A stretch of 64,000 nucleotides of DNA from Desulfobacter sp. (lineage in GTDB: Bacteria; Desulfobacterota; Desulfobacteria; Desulfobacterales; Desulfobacteraceae). The position numbers and the translations under genes were made by a program. The notes below the pieces were generated by a model. It had not been told where the DNA came from. It worked only from the letters and a program-made list of their open reading frames with translations, and searched no databases. Below are positions 34,364-44,085 of this stretch, one piece after another (position 1 is the first letter of the stretch; every line of letters starts with the position of its first letter). The stretch covers positions 4,646,001 through 4,710,000 of the forward strand of contig CP054837.1 in assembly GCA_028768525.1 (NCBI GenBank). The letters are read 5' to 3'.

Positions 34364-34873
34364 ATGACGATGAAACAAGATGTGGCCGGCGCCCTTTTAC
34401 TGCTCATCCCCTACTATATAGGGTTTCACGAAGAGGGCATTGAACTGTTGCTGGAGGATATGGCCGAACTGGTGGCCATCTCCGGGTTTGCCTCCACCAT
34501 GGCCTATTTCCAGCAGCGTTTACTCCGGCTGATGAATCAATACCGGGATGACAGCCGGACCGATTATCTGCCCCAGCTTGGCAACCGGCTGGCCTATACC
34601 CGGGCCGTAAAAGAGATTGACACCCTGGCGGTGGACAGGCGGAAGACGCTGGCCCTGCTTCTAATGGATATGGACAACTTCAAGCGCATCAATGACCTGT
34701 ACGGGCACCGGTGCTGGGATCTGCTGCTGAGGGAATTCGCCCGCCGGCTGGAACGGCTGGGCGCCGGCAGGGCCTTCAGGATCGGGGGAGATGAATTTGC
34801 CCTGCTGGTGGATGAAACATTGGGCATGGATGCCCGGCAGGCCGCAAACCGTTCCTTGATTTGCTCCGGCTGA
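34364..34873 (+). pseudogene. Truncated diguanylate cyclase (GGDEF) gene
   Basis: 169-residue frame. The N-terminal part is unassigned helical. The GGDEF domain starts near residue 65 (DSRTDYLPQLGNRLAYTRAV) with DMDNFKRINDLYGHRCWD and RIGGDEFALLVDE. The frame ends about 20 residues after GGDEF, whereas an active domain needs some 60 more, including the conserved ASIGI-type strand. No continuation in another frame fits in the 115 bp before the next gene. It probably cannot make cyclic di-GMP unless the remnant has a binding role. Confidence 0.7.
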
Positions 34874-34988
34874 TTGTCGATGCATGTGCCCATGTTTTTA
34901 TATTGACACCCGGTTAACTGAGTTGCTAATTTAAAAGACTCGGTTCATTAAATTTCTATTTTTTCACCCTGGATACAGCGGATCATTT

Positions 34989-37448
34989 ATGACTGGAAAA
35001 AAAAGCCTTGTTACCGTCTTTTGGAGTTCAATTACCTTACTTTATCTGGTGATGGTCTGCCTCCTGGTCTATCTCTGGGTGGGCTGGGAACTCAAAACCC
35101 GGAAGAGGGAATTCAACCAGGTCCGGCAAACCTATGTGGAAACCCAGAAATCCGCCATAAAGAAACAGGTCCAGCAGGCCATTCACTATATTGAGCATAA
35201 AAAATCCCTGGCTGAAAAACGGGTAAGGTCCGAGGTGAGGTCACGGACCCTTGAGGCCTGGGAAATCGCCAGCCACATATGGAAAAAAAATGAGGCCCGT
35301 CTGCCCCCCGAAAGGATTGAAAGGCTGATCCATGACGCCTTGTTCGCTGCGGTCTGGGACGAGGGAAAAGGGTACTATTTTGCTGAGGACATGGCCGGAA
35401 AGGAGAGAGTGAACCGGAATAATCCTGAGCTGGAGGGCAAAAACCTCATGGAAACCCGGGACTCCAAGGGGAAATATATCATGAGGGATTTTATCCGTGT
35501 GGTCCGGTCGCCTGAAGGGGAAGGGTTCTCCACCTACCATTGGAACAAGCCCGACGCGCCCGGTATCCTGGTACCCAAAATTTCCTACCTCAAGTATTTT
35601 GCCCCCTTGGACTGGGTGATCGGGAGCGGAAAATACATAGCTGAGGAAGAAGAAAAAATAAAGCGCGAAGTCCTGGCATATCTTGACAGCCTAAAATTGG
35701 GGGAAGAGGGGTATATTTTTGCGGCCACCTTTGAGGGCGTCAGCCTTACCGGCCCCCTGAAAGGGAAAAATACCTATGAGATACAGGACGCCAATGGGGT
35801 GAAAATCGTTCAGGAACTGATCAAGTCAGCCCGTTCCGGCGGCGGTTTTGTCACCTATGTGGCCCCCAGGTTCAAGGGCCACAGGCCTGCCCCGAAAATC
35901 AGCTATGCACAGACCGTAGACGACTGGGGATGGTATATCGGCACCGGGGTCTATGTGGATTCAATTGAAAAGGGCATTGCCCGGAAACAGGACGAATTGG
36001 CACACAATACCCGGATGCTGATTTTAAAAACGGTCCTGGTGCTGGCCGCCTCTGTCCTGGCCTCGGTTTTCCTGGCATGGCGGGTCTCGAAAAGAATCGG
36101 AATCAACCTGGCTCTGTTTACCCGTTTTTTCAAGCAGTCTGCCACCCGGCACAAACTCCTGGAAAACGAGCAGATTTCTTTTTCAGAATTTGTTCCCCTG
36201 GCCGCATCGGCCAATGAGATGCTCAGTGAAAGAAACGCCTATGAGGCGGCACTGGCCAGGAGCGAAAAAAAATACCGCAGACTGTTCGAACAGTCCAAGG
36301 ATGCCTTTCTGCTCATTGACGACGGGAAAATCGTTGACTGCAACCAGGCGTCCATCGATATGCTGGGCTATACCGGCAAAGATCAGCTGCTTTCCGTCCT
36401 GCCGTCGGATATTTCGCCCCCGGTCCAGCCGGACGGAAGGGATTCCGCTGCCAAGGCCAGAGAAATGATGGATATGGCCACACAAAAGGGGAGCCACCGG
36501 TTTGAATGGGAGCATAAACGGGCGGACGGCAGTGTGGTGCCGATGGAGGTGCTGCTCACGGCCATTGCAACCGAGGCCGGCCGGCAGATCCTTCATACCA
36601 CCTGGCGGGATATCTCCGGCCGGAAAAAGGCCGAAGCCCTGATGATCCAAACGGAAAAAATGATCACCGTGGGCGGCATGGCGGCGGGCATGGCCCATGA
36701 ACTTAACAATCCTCTGGCCGGCATGATCCAGAGTGCCCAGGTGATTAAAAACAGGATGAATCCCACCCTTCCCGCCAATGTGGCTGCCGCCAAAAAAGTG
36801 GGCATCAGCCTGGAGGGGCTGGGGGAATATGCCCGGCAGAGGGATATTTTGAATTTTCTGGATACCATTGTCGCCACAGGCGACCGGGCGGCCAGGATTG
36901 TGAGCAACATGCTCAATTTCATCCGTAAGAAACCGGGGGAGAAAAGCTTTGGGGACATCGGCCGGATCATGGACCAATCCATTGAACTGGCCGTAAACGA
37001 TTTCAGCCTGGCGAAGAATTACGATATCCGCCAGGTCCGCATAACCAAAACCTATGCACCGGATCTGCCTGCGGTGCTTTGTGAAGAGATCAATATTCAG
37101 CAGGTATTTTTTAATATGCTGAAGAATGCCGCCCAGGCCATGGCCGACGACCCCGATTCCTCGAAAAAACAGCCCAGGATAGACATTTCCATATCATGGG
37201 AAAAGGAAAAGGTCTGCATTGCCATCCGGGACAACGGCCCGGGCATGGACCCGGAGGTGGCCAAACGGATTTTCGAACCCTTCTACACCACCAAACCGGT
37301 GAACCAGGGGACCGGGCTGGGATTGTCCGTCTCCTATTTTATCATTGTTGAAGACCACGGGGGCAGCATGGATATCTCTTCCCAACCGGGGCAGGGCACA
37401 GAATTTTCCATCTATCTGCCCCTTGGCGCCGAAGAAAATTCCCAATAG
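34989..37448 (+). CDS. Double-Cache PAS sensor histidine kinase
   Basis: 819-residue membrane kinase. TM1 lies at about 10-30. A periplasmic region of about 310 residues contains two Cache-like units with recurring WVIGSGKYIAEEEEKIK and WGWYIGTGVYVDSIEKGI. TM2 is at about 340-360. A PAS domain starts near 420 (YRRLFEQSKDAFLLIDDGKI). HisKA has GMAHELNNPLAGMIQSAQVI, with the phospho-His in the H-box near 568, and the ATPase has NAAQAM, DNGPGM and GTGLGLSVSYFI. Cache sensors usually bind small organic acids. Its position directly upstream of a TRAP carboxylate transporter gene fits a role in sensing the transported acid. No response regulator is adjacent, so the partner is elsewhere. Confidence 0.9.
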   Translation: MTGKKSLVTVFWSSITLLYLVMVCLLVYLWVGWELKTRKREFNQVRQTYVETQKSAIKKQVQQAIHYIEHKKSLAEKRVRSEVRSRTLEAWEIASHIWKKNEARLPPERIERLIHDALFAAVWDEGKGYYFAEDMAGKERVNRNNPELEGKNLMETRDSKGKYIMRDFIRVVRSPEGEGFSTYHWNKPDAPGILVPKISYLKYFAPLDWVIGSGKYIAEEEEKIKREVLAYLDSLKLGEEGYIFAATFEGVSLTGPLKGKNTYEIQDANGVKIVQELIKSARSGGGFVTYVAPRFKGHRPAPKISYAQTVDDWGWYIGTGVYVDSIEKGIARKQDELAHNTRMLILKTVLVLAASVLASVFLAWRVSKRIGINLALFTRFFKQSATRHKLLENEQISFSEFVPLAASANEMLSERNAYEAALARSEKKYRRLFEQSKDAFLLIDDGKIVDCNQASIDMLGYTGKDQLLSVLPSDISPPVQPDGRDSAAKAREMMDMATQKGSHRFEWEHKRADGSVVPMEVLLTAIATEAGRQILHTTWRDISGRKKAEALMIQTEKMITVGGMAAGMAHELNNPLAGMIQSAQVIKNRMNPTLPANVAAAKKVGISLEGLGEYARQRDILNFLDTIVATGDRAARIVSNMLNFIRKKPGEKSFGDIGRIMDQSIELAVNDFSLAKNYDIRQVRITKTYAPDLPAVLCEEINIQQVFFNMLKNAAQAMADDPDSSKKQPRIDISISWEKEKVCIAIRDNGPGMDPEVAKRIFEPFYTTKPVNQGTGLGLSVSYFIIVEDHGGSMDISSQPGQGTEFSIYLPLGAEENSQ

Positions 37449-37625
37449 GGGGCCCCAGGCCGGCATCCATTACGGATCCCCATTTGAAAGTTTACTATCC
37501 TTAAACTAAGTTTAGTCCATATGCAACTTATTTAAATCATGCTTGATTTCGGGGGTAAAATTATGCTACTCCAATTCCCCTGTTTCTGAATTGATGATCT
37601 TAAACCGAATTATGGGAGTTGTGAA

Positions 37626-38699
37626 ATGTTGACAAAACGAACGGTAAAAAAAGGGGTGGCCCTGGCTGTGGCTGCCGTATTTATGGCTGCGGCGGGAAGT
37701 GCATGGGCTGCGGGATTCAAAAAAGAGTACAAGATGCAGGTGACGGTGGGGCCCAAGTTCTACTGGGGCATGGGGGCCCTTAAGTTTGCCGAACTGGTGA
37801 AGGAGAAGACCAATGGGCAGATTAATATCAAACCCTATTTCGGATCCGCCCTGCTCAAGGGGGCCCAGCTTAAAAGCTCCCAGATGGTGGCCAAGGGCGT
37901 CATCGACTGCGCCATGGATTCCACCATCAACATCAGCCCGGTGATCCCCGAGGCCAATATTTTCCACCTTCCCTTTTTCCTGAATAATTTTGAGAACCTG
38001 GACCGGGTGAAAAACGGCGAAGCGGGCAAGGCCGTGTTTGCCGCCATGGAGGCCAAACGGCTTCAGCCCCTGGCCTGGGCCGAAAACGGGTTCCGCCAGC
38101 TGACCAACAGCAAGCGGGCCGTGAAGCGCCCCGCCGACATGAAGGGCCTGAGAATCCGGGTGGTGGGCAATCCCATGTTCCTGGACACCTTCAGGGCCCT
38201 GGGGGCCGATCCCGTGAACATGAACTGGGGGGATGCGGTTGCCGGTTTCCAGCAGGGCGTGGTTGACGGCCAGGAAAATCCGGTGGGGGTTCTGGTCCCG
38301 GTCCAGATCCACCAGTACCATAAATATGCCACCCAGTGGAACTATGTGGTGGATCCCCTGATTTTCTATTGGAACCAGCGTCAGTGGAAGAAATTCCCCA
38401 AGGAGATCCAGGATGCCATCATGGCGGCGGCCAGGGAAGCCGGCCGGTATGAGACCGCGCTCTGCCGGGCCGGCCTTGACAAGGGGGAATCCATCAGGAT
38501 CCTTAAAGAGGAATTCAACACCGAGATGGCGGTGCCTGCGCCCCTGGCCCATATGGCTGAAAAGGGGATGAGCGTGAACACCCTCACCGATGAAGAGCGC
38601 CAGGCCTTTATCGATGCCACCCGCTCCGTATACGACAAGTGGATCGGCAAGATCGGCAAGGATGTCTACGAAAAAGCCAAAAAGGATATGGCCCAATAG
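37626..38699 (+). CDS. dctP: TRAP transporter periplasmic substrate-binding protein (DctP family)
   Basis: 357 residues. Signal peptide MLTKRTVKKGVALAVAAVF ending near AWA. The body follows the DctP plan: FYWGMGALKFAELVKEKTNG, then GLRIRVVGNPMFLDTFRALGA, which carries the Arg that clamps the substrate carboxylate, and NWGDAVAGFQQGVVDGQENP. It binds an organic acid in the periplasm and hands it to the DctQM membrane subunits immediately downstream. GGGAG 7 nt ahead of the ATG marks the start. Two-lobe DctP proteins take C4-dicarboxylates, keto acids, sulfonates, or sugars acids; the exact ligand is unknown. Confidence 0.93.
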   Translation: MLTKRTVKKGVALAVAAVFMAAAGSAWAAGFKKEYKMQVTVGPKFYWGMGALKFAELVKEKTNGQINIKPYFGSALLKGAQLKSSQMVAKGVIDCAMDSTINISPVIPEANIFHLPFFLNNFENLDRVKNGEAGKAVFAAMEAKRLQPLAWAENGFRQLTNSKRAVKRPADMKGLRIRVVGNPMFLDTFRALGADPVNMNWGDAVAGFQQGVVDGQENPVGVLVPVQIHQYHKYATQWNYVVDPLIFYWNQRQWKKFPKEIQDAIMAAAREAGRYETALCRAGLDKGESIRILKEEFNTEMAVPAPLAHMAEKGMSVNTLTDEERQAFIDATRSVYDKWIGKIGKDVYEKAKKDMAQ

Positions 38700-38821
38700 G
38701 GTTGAAACGCCTCCAAGGGGAGCCGCTCAACCCCCCGGGCCTGTAAGACCCATTGGTTGTTAATCAGCCCCGGAAGCCGGCAGTCCGGTTTTCGGGGCCC
38801 TTTGTTTCAGGGAGAGTTAAT

Positions 38822-39322
38822 GTGAAAAAGGGAATCCTGGGCATCCGGCTGGACCACTGGCTGGTGGCCATTTTGCTGGCGGTGATGGCCCTCATCGCCT
38901 TTATCAATATTTTAAGCCGGTATATCTTTCATTTTTCCTTTGCAGCCACCGAGGAGATCACCATCAACCTCTTTGTCTGGATGACGGTGATCGGCATGGG
39001 CATTGCCTTTGAACGGGGAGGGCAGCTGGGCATGGTCACCTTTTTCAATATGTTTCCGTCCCGGCTGCAAAAGGCGTCGGTGCTTATCTATTCCCTGCTG
39101 GCGGCCGGACTTTTTCTGGTCCTCAACTACTATATGATCCAGGCCATTTACGATGAAATCACCCTGTTTCAGGCAAAGTCCGCCTCCCTTGGGATCCCGG
39201 TGTGGATCTATTATTCGGGCCTGCCCCTGCTGTCGGTATTTGTCTTCCGGGGGATCTGGCGCGACGCCAGGGCCAAATTGTCCGGAGACGGCGGGACGGT
39301 GACCGGGACAGTGGGGGAATAA
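38822..39322 (+). CDS. dctQ: TRAP transporter small permease (DctQ family)
   Basis: 166-residue membrane protein with four helices, the DctQ layout. Landmarks are ILSRYIFHFSFAATEEITINLFVWMTVIGMGIAF (in parts) and a C-terminal helix with SVFVFRGIW. I place the start at GTG 38822, with AGGGAG 8 nt upstream. The longer in-frame ATG start 69 nt before gives a non-homologous proline-rich extension and has no ribosome binding site. It lies 3 nt before dctM. The subunit couples binding protein to the large permease. Confidence 0.9.
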   Translation: MKKGILGIRLDHWLVAILLAVMALIAFINILSRYIFHFSFAATEEITINLFVWMTVIGMGIAFERGGQLGMVTFFNMFPSRLQKASVLIYSLLAAGLFLVLNYYMIQAIYDEITLFQAKSASLGIPVWIYYSGLPLLSVFVFRGIWRDARAKLSGDGGTVTGTVGE

Positions 39323-39325
39323 TCC

Positions 39326-40615
39326 ATGGAGTTTGTACTGATCCTGGCCCTGTTTTTCCTGCTCATGGTCATGGGCGCCCCCATCGGCACCTCCCTGGGG
39401 GTATCCGCCGTGGCCACCATCCTCTATTTTGACCTGGGGGCGGAGATGCTGGGGGTGAATTTCGCCTCGGGCATCGCCTCCTTTCCCCTGCTGGCCATTC
39501 CTTTTTTTGTCCTGGCCGGGGTTATTTTGCAGCGGGCCGGGCTGGCCGCCACCATTGCCCGGTTTTTTGAACTGCTGGTGGGACGGGCCACCGGCGGCCT
39601 GGCCATCGTGGCCGTACTCACCTGCATGTTCTGGGGGGCGCTGTCGGGGTCCGGCCCGGCCACCACGGCGGCTGTGGGCATGATATTGCTGGCCCCCATG
39701 CTTAAGAACGGCTACGGCAAGGCCTTTGCCGGGGCCACCATTGCCAATGCCTCGGATCTTTCCATCATCATTCCGCCTTCCATTGCCTTCATCATTTACG
39801 GGAATATCACCTCGGTTTCGGTGGGGGCCCTGTTTGTGGCCGGGATCGTCCCGGGGATCATCACCGGCCTGGGCACCATCCTGGTGGCCTGGTACATCTC
39901 CCATCGGCGGGGCTACCGGGGCGTGTCCCGGCGGGGCAGCGCCAAAGAAATCATGGTCGCCTTCAAGGAGTCCATCTGGGCCGTGATGGCGCCGGTGGTG
40001 GTGCTGGGGGGAATTTACACCGGTATTTTCACCCCCACGGAAGCGGCGGTGGTGGCAGTGTTCTACAGCCTTTTTGTGGCGGTGCTGATCTACCGGTCCA
40101 TTACATGGCGGGATATGGTCGAGATCCTGGTGGATGCCGCCGTGACCAGCTCGGTGATCATGTTCATCGTGGTCTTTGCCGGGATTTTCACCTGGGCCGC
40201 TTCGGTCACCGGGGTCATCGACGCCCTGGCCCAGATCATCATCAGGATATCCCCCAATGCCGTGGTCATGATCATCCTGGTCAACATCCTGCTTTTCGGG
40301 CTGGGCATGATCCTGGACGCTATTTCCATCTGCTATCTGCTCATGCCCATTCTCATTCCGGTGCTGGCGGCCTTTAAGATCGATCCGGTCTATTACGGGG
40401 TGATCTTTATTTCCGCCCTGGCCATCGGCCAGGCCACCCCGCCCGTGGGGGTGAACCTCTTTACGGCGGCCAACCTGGCCGGGTGTAATGTGGACGAGAT
40501 TGCCAGGGAGGCCATCCCCTTTGTGCTCATGGACCTGGTGGTGCTGGTGATCCTTTCCCTGCTGCCGGTGCTCTCCCTTTACCTGCCCATCTGGGCCGGA
40601 TTGTACACGCCCTGA
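39326..40615 (+). CDS. dctM: TRAP transporter large permease (DctM family)
   Basis: 429-residue membrane protein with about 12 hydrophobic segments that performs sodium-driven substrate translocation. Family landmarks: MGAPIGTSLGVSAVATILYF, the ALSGSGPATTAAVGMILLAPM-like segment near residue 110, and GMILDAISICYLLMPILIPV followed by TPPVGVNLFTAANLAG, both typical DctM ion/substrate motifs. It is adjacent to dctQ by 3 nt and completes the dctPQM set. The gene ends 18 bp from the end of the convergent kinase gene with no terminator hairpin in between. Confidence 0.93.
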   Translation: MEFVLILALFFLLMVMGAPIGTSLGVSAVATILYFDLGAEMLGVNFASGIASFPLLAIPFFVLAGVILQRAGLAATIARFFELLVGRATGGLAIVAVLTCMFWGALSGSGPATTAAVGMILLAPMLKNGYGKAFAGATIANASDLSIIIPPSIAFIIYGNITSVSVGALFVAGIVPGIITGLGTILVAWYISHRRGYRGVSRRGSAKEIMVAFKESIWAVMAPVVVLGGIYTGIFTPTEAAVVAVFYSLFVAVLIYRSITWRDMVEILVDAAVTSSVIMFIVVFAGIFTWAASVTGVIDALAQIIIRISPNAVVMIILVNILLFGLGMILDAISICYLLMPILIPVLAAFKIDPVYYGVIFISALAIGQATPPVGVNLFTAANLAGCNVDEIAREAIPFVLMDLVVLVILSLLPVLSLYLPIWAGLYTP

Positions 40616-40632
40616 CGGGAGGGCAAAGCGGG

Positions 40633-42081
40633 TTAATTTCCCGGGGGCGCCGGAAGGAGAAGCCGGGCAAGGGTGCCGCTTCCGCTTCCCGCCGGGAGGT
40701 TTTCAAGGGTGATATCGCCTTTGTGGAGCAGGGCGATTTCCCGGACAAAGTTGAGCCCTAAACCGGTGCTTTTCCGGCCGCTGTCCGGGCGGCGCAGGGA
40801 AAAGAATTTTTCAAAGATGCGGTCCGCGGCGTAACCGGGGATGCCCGGCCCCTGGTCGCTGATTTCCACGGCCAGCATCCCCCGGGTGCGGGCGGCGCGG
40901 ATGACAATTTTTCCTTTGGCCGGGCTGAAGTCGGCGGCATTCTGGATGAGGTTGGACAGGGCAAGCCGGAGCAAAAAAGGGTTGCCCGCGGCAACGGTAT
41001 CCGGCTGGATATTCGTGGTGACAGAGACGCCTTTGCTGTCCAGCATCGGTCCCAGGCGCTCAAGGACCTTTTGGATCAGGTCCGTGGCCGGTACGGATTC
41101 GGTGTTGTCCAGGGCATTCATATTTTCGATGGCGGCCAGTTCCAGGAGCCGGTCCACCAGCCGGCGGATCCGCTGGGATTCGGTGCGGATATTGCCCAGA
41201 AACCGCTCCCGGTGTTCCTCGGGCATATCTTCTTCCAGAAGTTCGGCCGCCCCCTGAATGGCGGCCAGGGGACTTTTGATTTCGTGGGTCAGGGTCTGGA
41301 CGTAGGTTTCCACGTATTTTCTGTTTTCCAGGGCGATTTTCATCCGTTCAAAGGCCCGGCCCATGTCGCCGATTTCCGTGCGGTCCAGCCGGGGGAGGGC
41401 GGTTTTGCGCCCGGCCCGGATATCTTCGGCATAGCGGGTCAGCCGTTTCACCGGCCGGGTGATGACTACCACGGCCAGGACCGACAGCCCAAGGATAACG
41501 GCGCCGATGGCCAGGGCACGGGATTTGATCTTTTCCCGGGCCGCCGTCATGAAGAGATTGATGTTGGTGGTGGGCTTGGCCACGGTGAGTACCCCCCGGA
41601 TGTCATCTTTCACCAGGATGGGTGCGGCCACGTAGAGGATGGTTGAGGTTTCTTTGCCGGGGTCCTCCCGGGAGGAGCGGGCCCCGTACTGGCCCCTGAG
41701 GGTGAGCCAGACGTCCCGCCACTTGGAATAGTCTTCTCCCACGGCGGCCTTACCCTGGGAGTCAAAGAGAATCATTCCCTTTTCATCGGTGATATAGATC
41801 CTCAGGTCCACCCCGGTTTTGTCCAGGTGGTATATTCTGGAGTTGAACCGGCTTTCATAGGCCCGGTGAAATATTTCCCCCAGTTCATTGGGGGCGAATT
41901 CTCCTGCCTCCATCTGCCGGGAGACCATGGCGGCCAGGATGCGGGACTGGTCCACCAGGGCCTCTTCCACCCCTTCCAGGTAGCGCAGCCGGATATTGTC
42001 CATCATGCCCGAGGTGAGCCACCACAGCCCCGTGCCCGTGATCAGGAATACGGCAAAAAGTATTTTGGCGGCCAGCTTCAC
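40633..42081 (-). CDS. creC: CreC-like sensor histidine kinase
   Basis: 482-residue membrane kinase. TM1 is at about 6-22 and a periplasmic sensor at about 30-175 with LDKTGVDLRIYITDEKGMILFDS, a CreC-like segment. TM2 is near 190-208 and the HAMP region near 210-260. The HisKA motif THEIKSPLAAIQGAAELLEEDM is nearly that of CreC (THELKSPLAAI). The ATPase has NLIQNAADFSP, DQGPGIPGY and GLGLNFVREI. It is the last gene of a four-gene minus-strand operon with a CreB-like regulator 14 nt upstream. In enteric bacteria CreBC responds to carbon source and fermentation state. Transfer of that role to this organism is inference. Confidence 0.88.
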   Translation of the reverse strand: MKLAAKILFAVFLITGTGLWWLTSGMMDNIRLRYLEGVEEALVDQSRILAAMVSRQMEAGEFAPNELGEIFHRAYESRFNSRIYHLDKTGVDLRIYITDEKGMILFDSQGKAAVGEDYSKWRDVWLTLRGQYGARSSREDPGKETSTILYVAAPILVKDDIRGVLTVAKPTTNINLFMTAAREKIKSRALAIGAVILGLSVLAVVVITRPVKRLTRYAEDIRAGRKTALPRLDRTEIGDMGRAFERMKIALENRKYVETYVQTLTHEIKSPLAAIQGAAELLEEDMPEEHRERFLGNIRTESQRIRRLVDRLLELAAIENMNALDNTESVPATDLIQKVLERLGPMLDSKGVSVTTNIQPDTVAAGNPFLLRLALSNLIQNAADFSPAKGKIVIRAARTRGMLAVEISDQGPGIPGYAADRIFEKFFSLRRPDSGRKSTGLGLNFVREIALLHKGDITLENLPAGSGSGTLARLLLPAPPGN

Positions 42082-42094
42082 AGATCTGCCCTAT

Positions 42095-42799
42095 TCACAG
42101 GGATTCCTTGAGGGAATAGCCCAGGCCCCGGTGGGTTTTGATGGGGTCTGTTTCCGGTGTCACGGCCCTGAGCTTGGCCCTCAGGTTTTTGATGTGGGCG
42201 TCCACGGTGCGGTCCATGCTCATATCCGGCTCGTCCCAGGCCATCTCCATGAGCCGGTCCCGGGAGAAGATCTGCCCGGGCCGCCGGATGAGGATGGCAA
42301 GGAGGCGGTATTCGTACCGGGAGAGGTCCAGGGCCCGGCCCCTGTATACGATTTTGTGACGGCCGGGGTCCACGGTGAAGATTTCCCGGGTGCTGCCGGG
42401 GGCGGCAGGCGTCTCCATGCTGCCCCGGGTCCTGCGGAGTACGGCCCGTACCCTGGCGGTGAGTTCCCTGGGACTGAAGGGCTTGACCACATAGTCGTCG
42501 GCACCGATTTCCAGGCCCACCACCCGGTCGATTTCCTGGGCGCGGGCGGTAAGGAAGATCACCGGAATGTTGCCTTTTTCCCGGATGGCCTTGCACAGTT
42601 CCATCCCGTTCATGTCCGGCAGCCCGATATCCAGGATCACCAGGTCCACGGGATGGGAATCGATCCGGTGGAGGACGGGGCCCCCTTCGGCCTCCCACAG
42701 GGTGTCAAAGCCCTCGGTGGACAGGGCGAAGATGATATTGTCCGCGATGGCCGGTTCGTCTTCCACAATGAGTATTAAGGGTTTCATGTCCTCTTTCAT
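42095..42799 (-). CDS. creB: CreB-like response regulator (OmpR family)
   Basis: 234 residues. The receiver domain (about 5-120) has acidic pocket EDE, phospho-Asp in LVILDIGLPDMNGMEL, the switch Thr in IFLTARAQ and Lys in DYVVKPFSP. The winged-helix domain (about 140-232) ends DRTVDAHIKNLRAKLRAVTPETDPIKTHRGLGYSL, as in CreB. A much longer open frame extends upstream but is the shadow of the CreD gene. The start is either ATG at 42799 or 42787; both give an intact receiver. It acts with the CreC-like kinase downstream and lies 21 nt after the CreD-like gene. Confidence 0.92.
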   Translation of the reverse strand: MKEDMKPLILIVEDEPAIADNIIFALSTEGFDTLWEAEGGPVLHRIDSHPVDLVILDIGLPDMNGMELCKAIREKGNIPVIFLTARAQEIDRVVGLEIGADDYVVKPFSPRELTARVRAVLRRTRGSMETPAAPGSTREIFTVDPGRHKIVYRGRALDLSRYEYRLLAILIRRPGQIFSRDRLMEMAWDEPDMSMDRTVDAHIKNLRAKLRAVTPETDPIKTHRGLGYSLKESL

Positions 42800-42819
42800 A
42801 CCGGATCGATTCCTTATTT

Positions 42820-44085
42820 TCAACCGGGAGCGTCGGTGGGGCGCGCCTTTTTTATGCCGGGCACCCGTATCCTGCGCTGTGTTGTTCTGGCCGGCCTGGG
42901 TTTGGGTTTGAAAACCTGGTCCCAGTCCACCCCCGCCGTGACCTTCATGAGCACCCCCAGGGTGACCACGGTGCCGCAGGCTACGATGATGCCGGTGATC
43001 CCCTCGATGAAAAAGGTGTAGGAAAAAAGCACCAGAAAAAAAAGCTGGCCGGCCACGGCGATCTTCCAGGGAAAGCGGTCTCCCAGGGCCGCGGAGAGGT
43101 AAAAGGTGACCAGGCCCACGGAGACGGCGGCGGACAAAAGGAAGGCCAGGTGGATCCAGACATGGCCGGCCAGGTAGGAGAGCAGCAGGTGGAAGGAAAA
43201 AAAGCCGGCCGTGACAAAGAGGAAATGCATGGGATGGATGCTGATATTGTACATGATGCCCATGGTGGTCACCAGGATGAAGAAAAAGAGCAGGCAGACC
43301 GGGGCGAAATAGGTGATCCGGGTGGTCAGGGGGCCGGGGTTGAGTTTTTTGGGGACAATGATGCCGACGGTGCTGTTGGTGATCAGGTCCGAGGCCTTCC
43401 ATTCCAGGGTCATTCCCTGGTCTCCGGCCCCTGCCTTTTCCATGGGGGAGAGGCTGCCCGGCAGGAAATCCACATCGGTGAAGCCTGTATTGGCGGTAAG
43501 GGAAAAGTCTTTCACCCGGCCTGTGCCGCGGGGGTGGCCGACCGGTCGGTACTCCCAGGTGTCCAGGCCCCGGGTCCTGTAATGGAGATGGAACCGGGCC
43601 GATTTGCCCGGTGCAAGTTCAATGATCTCGTCCATGCCGCCCCGGGTGTCCACGGGGGCGGAAAGGGGACGGCCGTCCAGGCGGGCGGCAAAGGCGTCGT
43701 AGGTGGCGCCTTTGGCCGGGAAATCAAAATGGAGGTAGACGGTCTGGGCCACGGGCTGGTGGTTTTTTACGGTGTATATTCCGTCGAATTCGCAATTATA
43801 GGTGGAATACCAGAGCAGCCCTTTTTTACGGTAGTCCGGTGTGATGTCCACCCGGATGCTGCTGGCTTCGGGCATCAGTTCCTTTGTCCGGTCCGTGCCC
43901 GGGATTTTTACCCAGAACCGGGGGGCGTCCTGGGAAAGGGGGCGGCCCCAGAGGGCGGCCACCATGGGACCCAGCCGGCCGGCATAGGTGTGGGACCGGA
44001 CCGAGGTGACCGTGCCCAGGGTCCACCATCCGGCCCATCCCAGGGCATAGATAACGGCGATGCAGATGATTTTTTTGATGCTCAT
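42820..44085 (-). CDS. creD: CreD-like inner-membrane protein
   Basis: 421-residue membrane protein. One N-terminal helix is followed by a periplasmic domain of about 260 residues with FDGIYTVKNHQPVAQTVYLHFDF. Five or six helices then lead to VAGQLFFLVLFSYTFFIEGITGIIV and LGVLMKVTAGVDWDQVF, the conserved CreD end. CreD is of unknown function, is regulated by CreBC and affects envelope and colicin or beta-lactam phenotypes in other bacteria. Here it lies between an exported protein of unknown function (4-nt overlap) and creB. The periplasmic part is less similar to enteric CreD than the C-terminal helices. Confidence 0.8.
   Translation of the reverse strand: MSIKKIICIAVIYALGWAGWWTLGTVTSVRSHTYAGRLGPMVAALWGRPLSQDAPRFWVKIPGTDRTKELMPEASSIRVDITPDYRKKGLLWYSTYNCEFDGIYTVKNHQPVAQTVYLHFDFPAKGATYDAFAARLDGRPLSAPVDTRGGMDEIIELAPGKSARFHLHYRTRGLDTWEYRPVGHPRGTGRVKDFSLTANTGFTDVDFLPGSLSPMEKAGAGDQGMTLEWKASDLITNSTVGIIVPKKLNPGPLTTRITYFAPVCLLFFFILVTTMGIMYNISIHPMHFLFVTAGFFSFHLLLSYLAGHVWIHLAFLLSAAVSVGLVTFYLSAALGDRFPWKIAVAGQLFFLVLFSYTFFIEGITGIIVACGTVVTLGVLMKVTAGVDWDQVFKPKPRPARTTQRRIRVPGIKKARPTDAPG

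Noticed and set aside
33031..34407. 458-codon open frame on the minus strand
   Set aside because: Antisense to the AraC regulator, whose helix-turn-helix signature is clear.
42800..43402. Long N-terminal extension of the CreB-like frame
   Set aside because: The extension overlaps the CreD gene in another frame and is Pro/His-rich; the receiver domain starts at 42799 or 42787.
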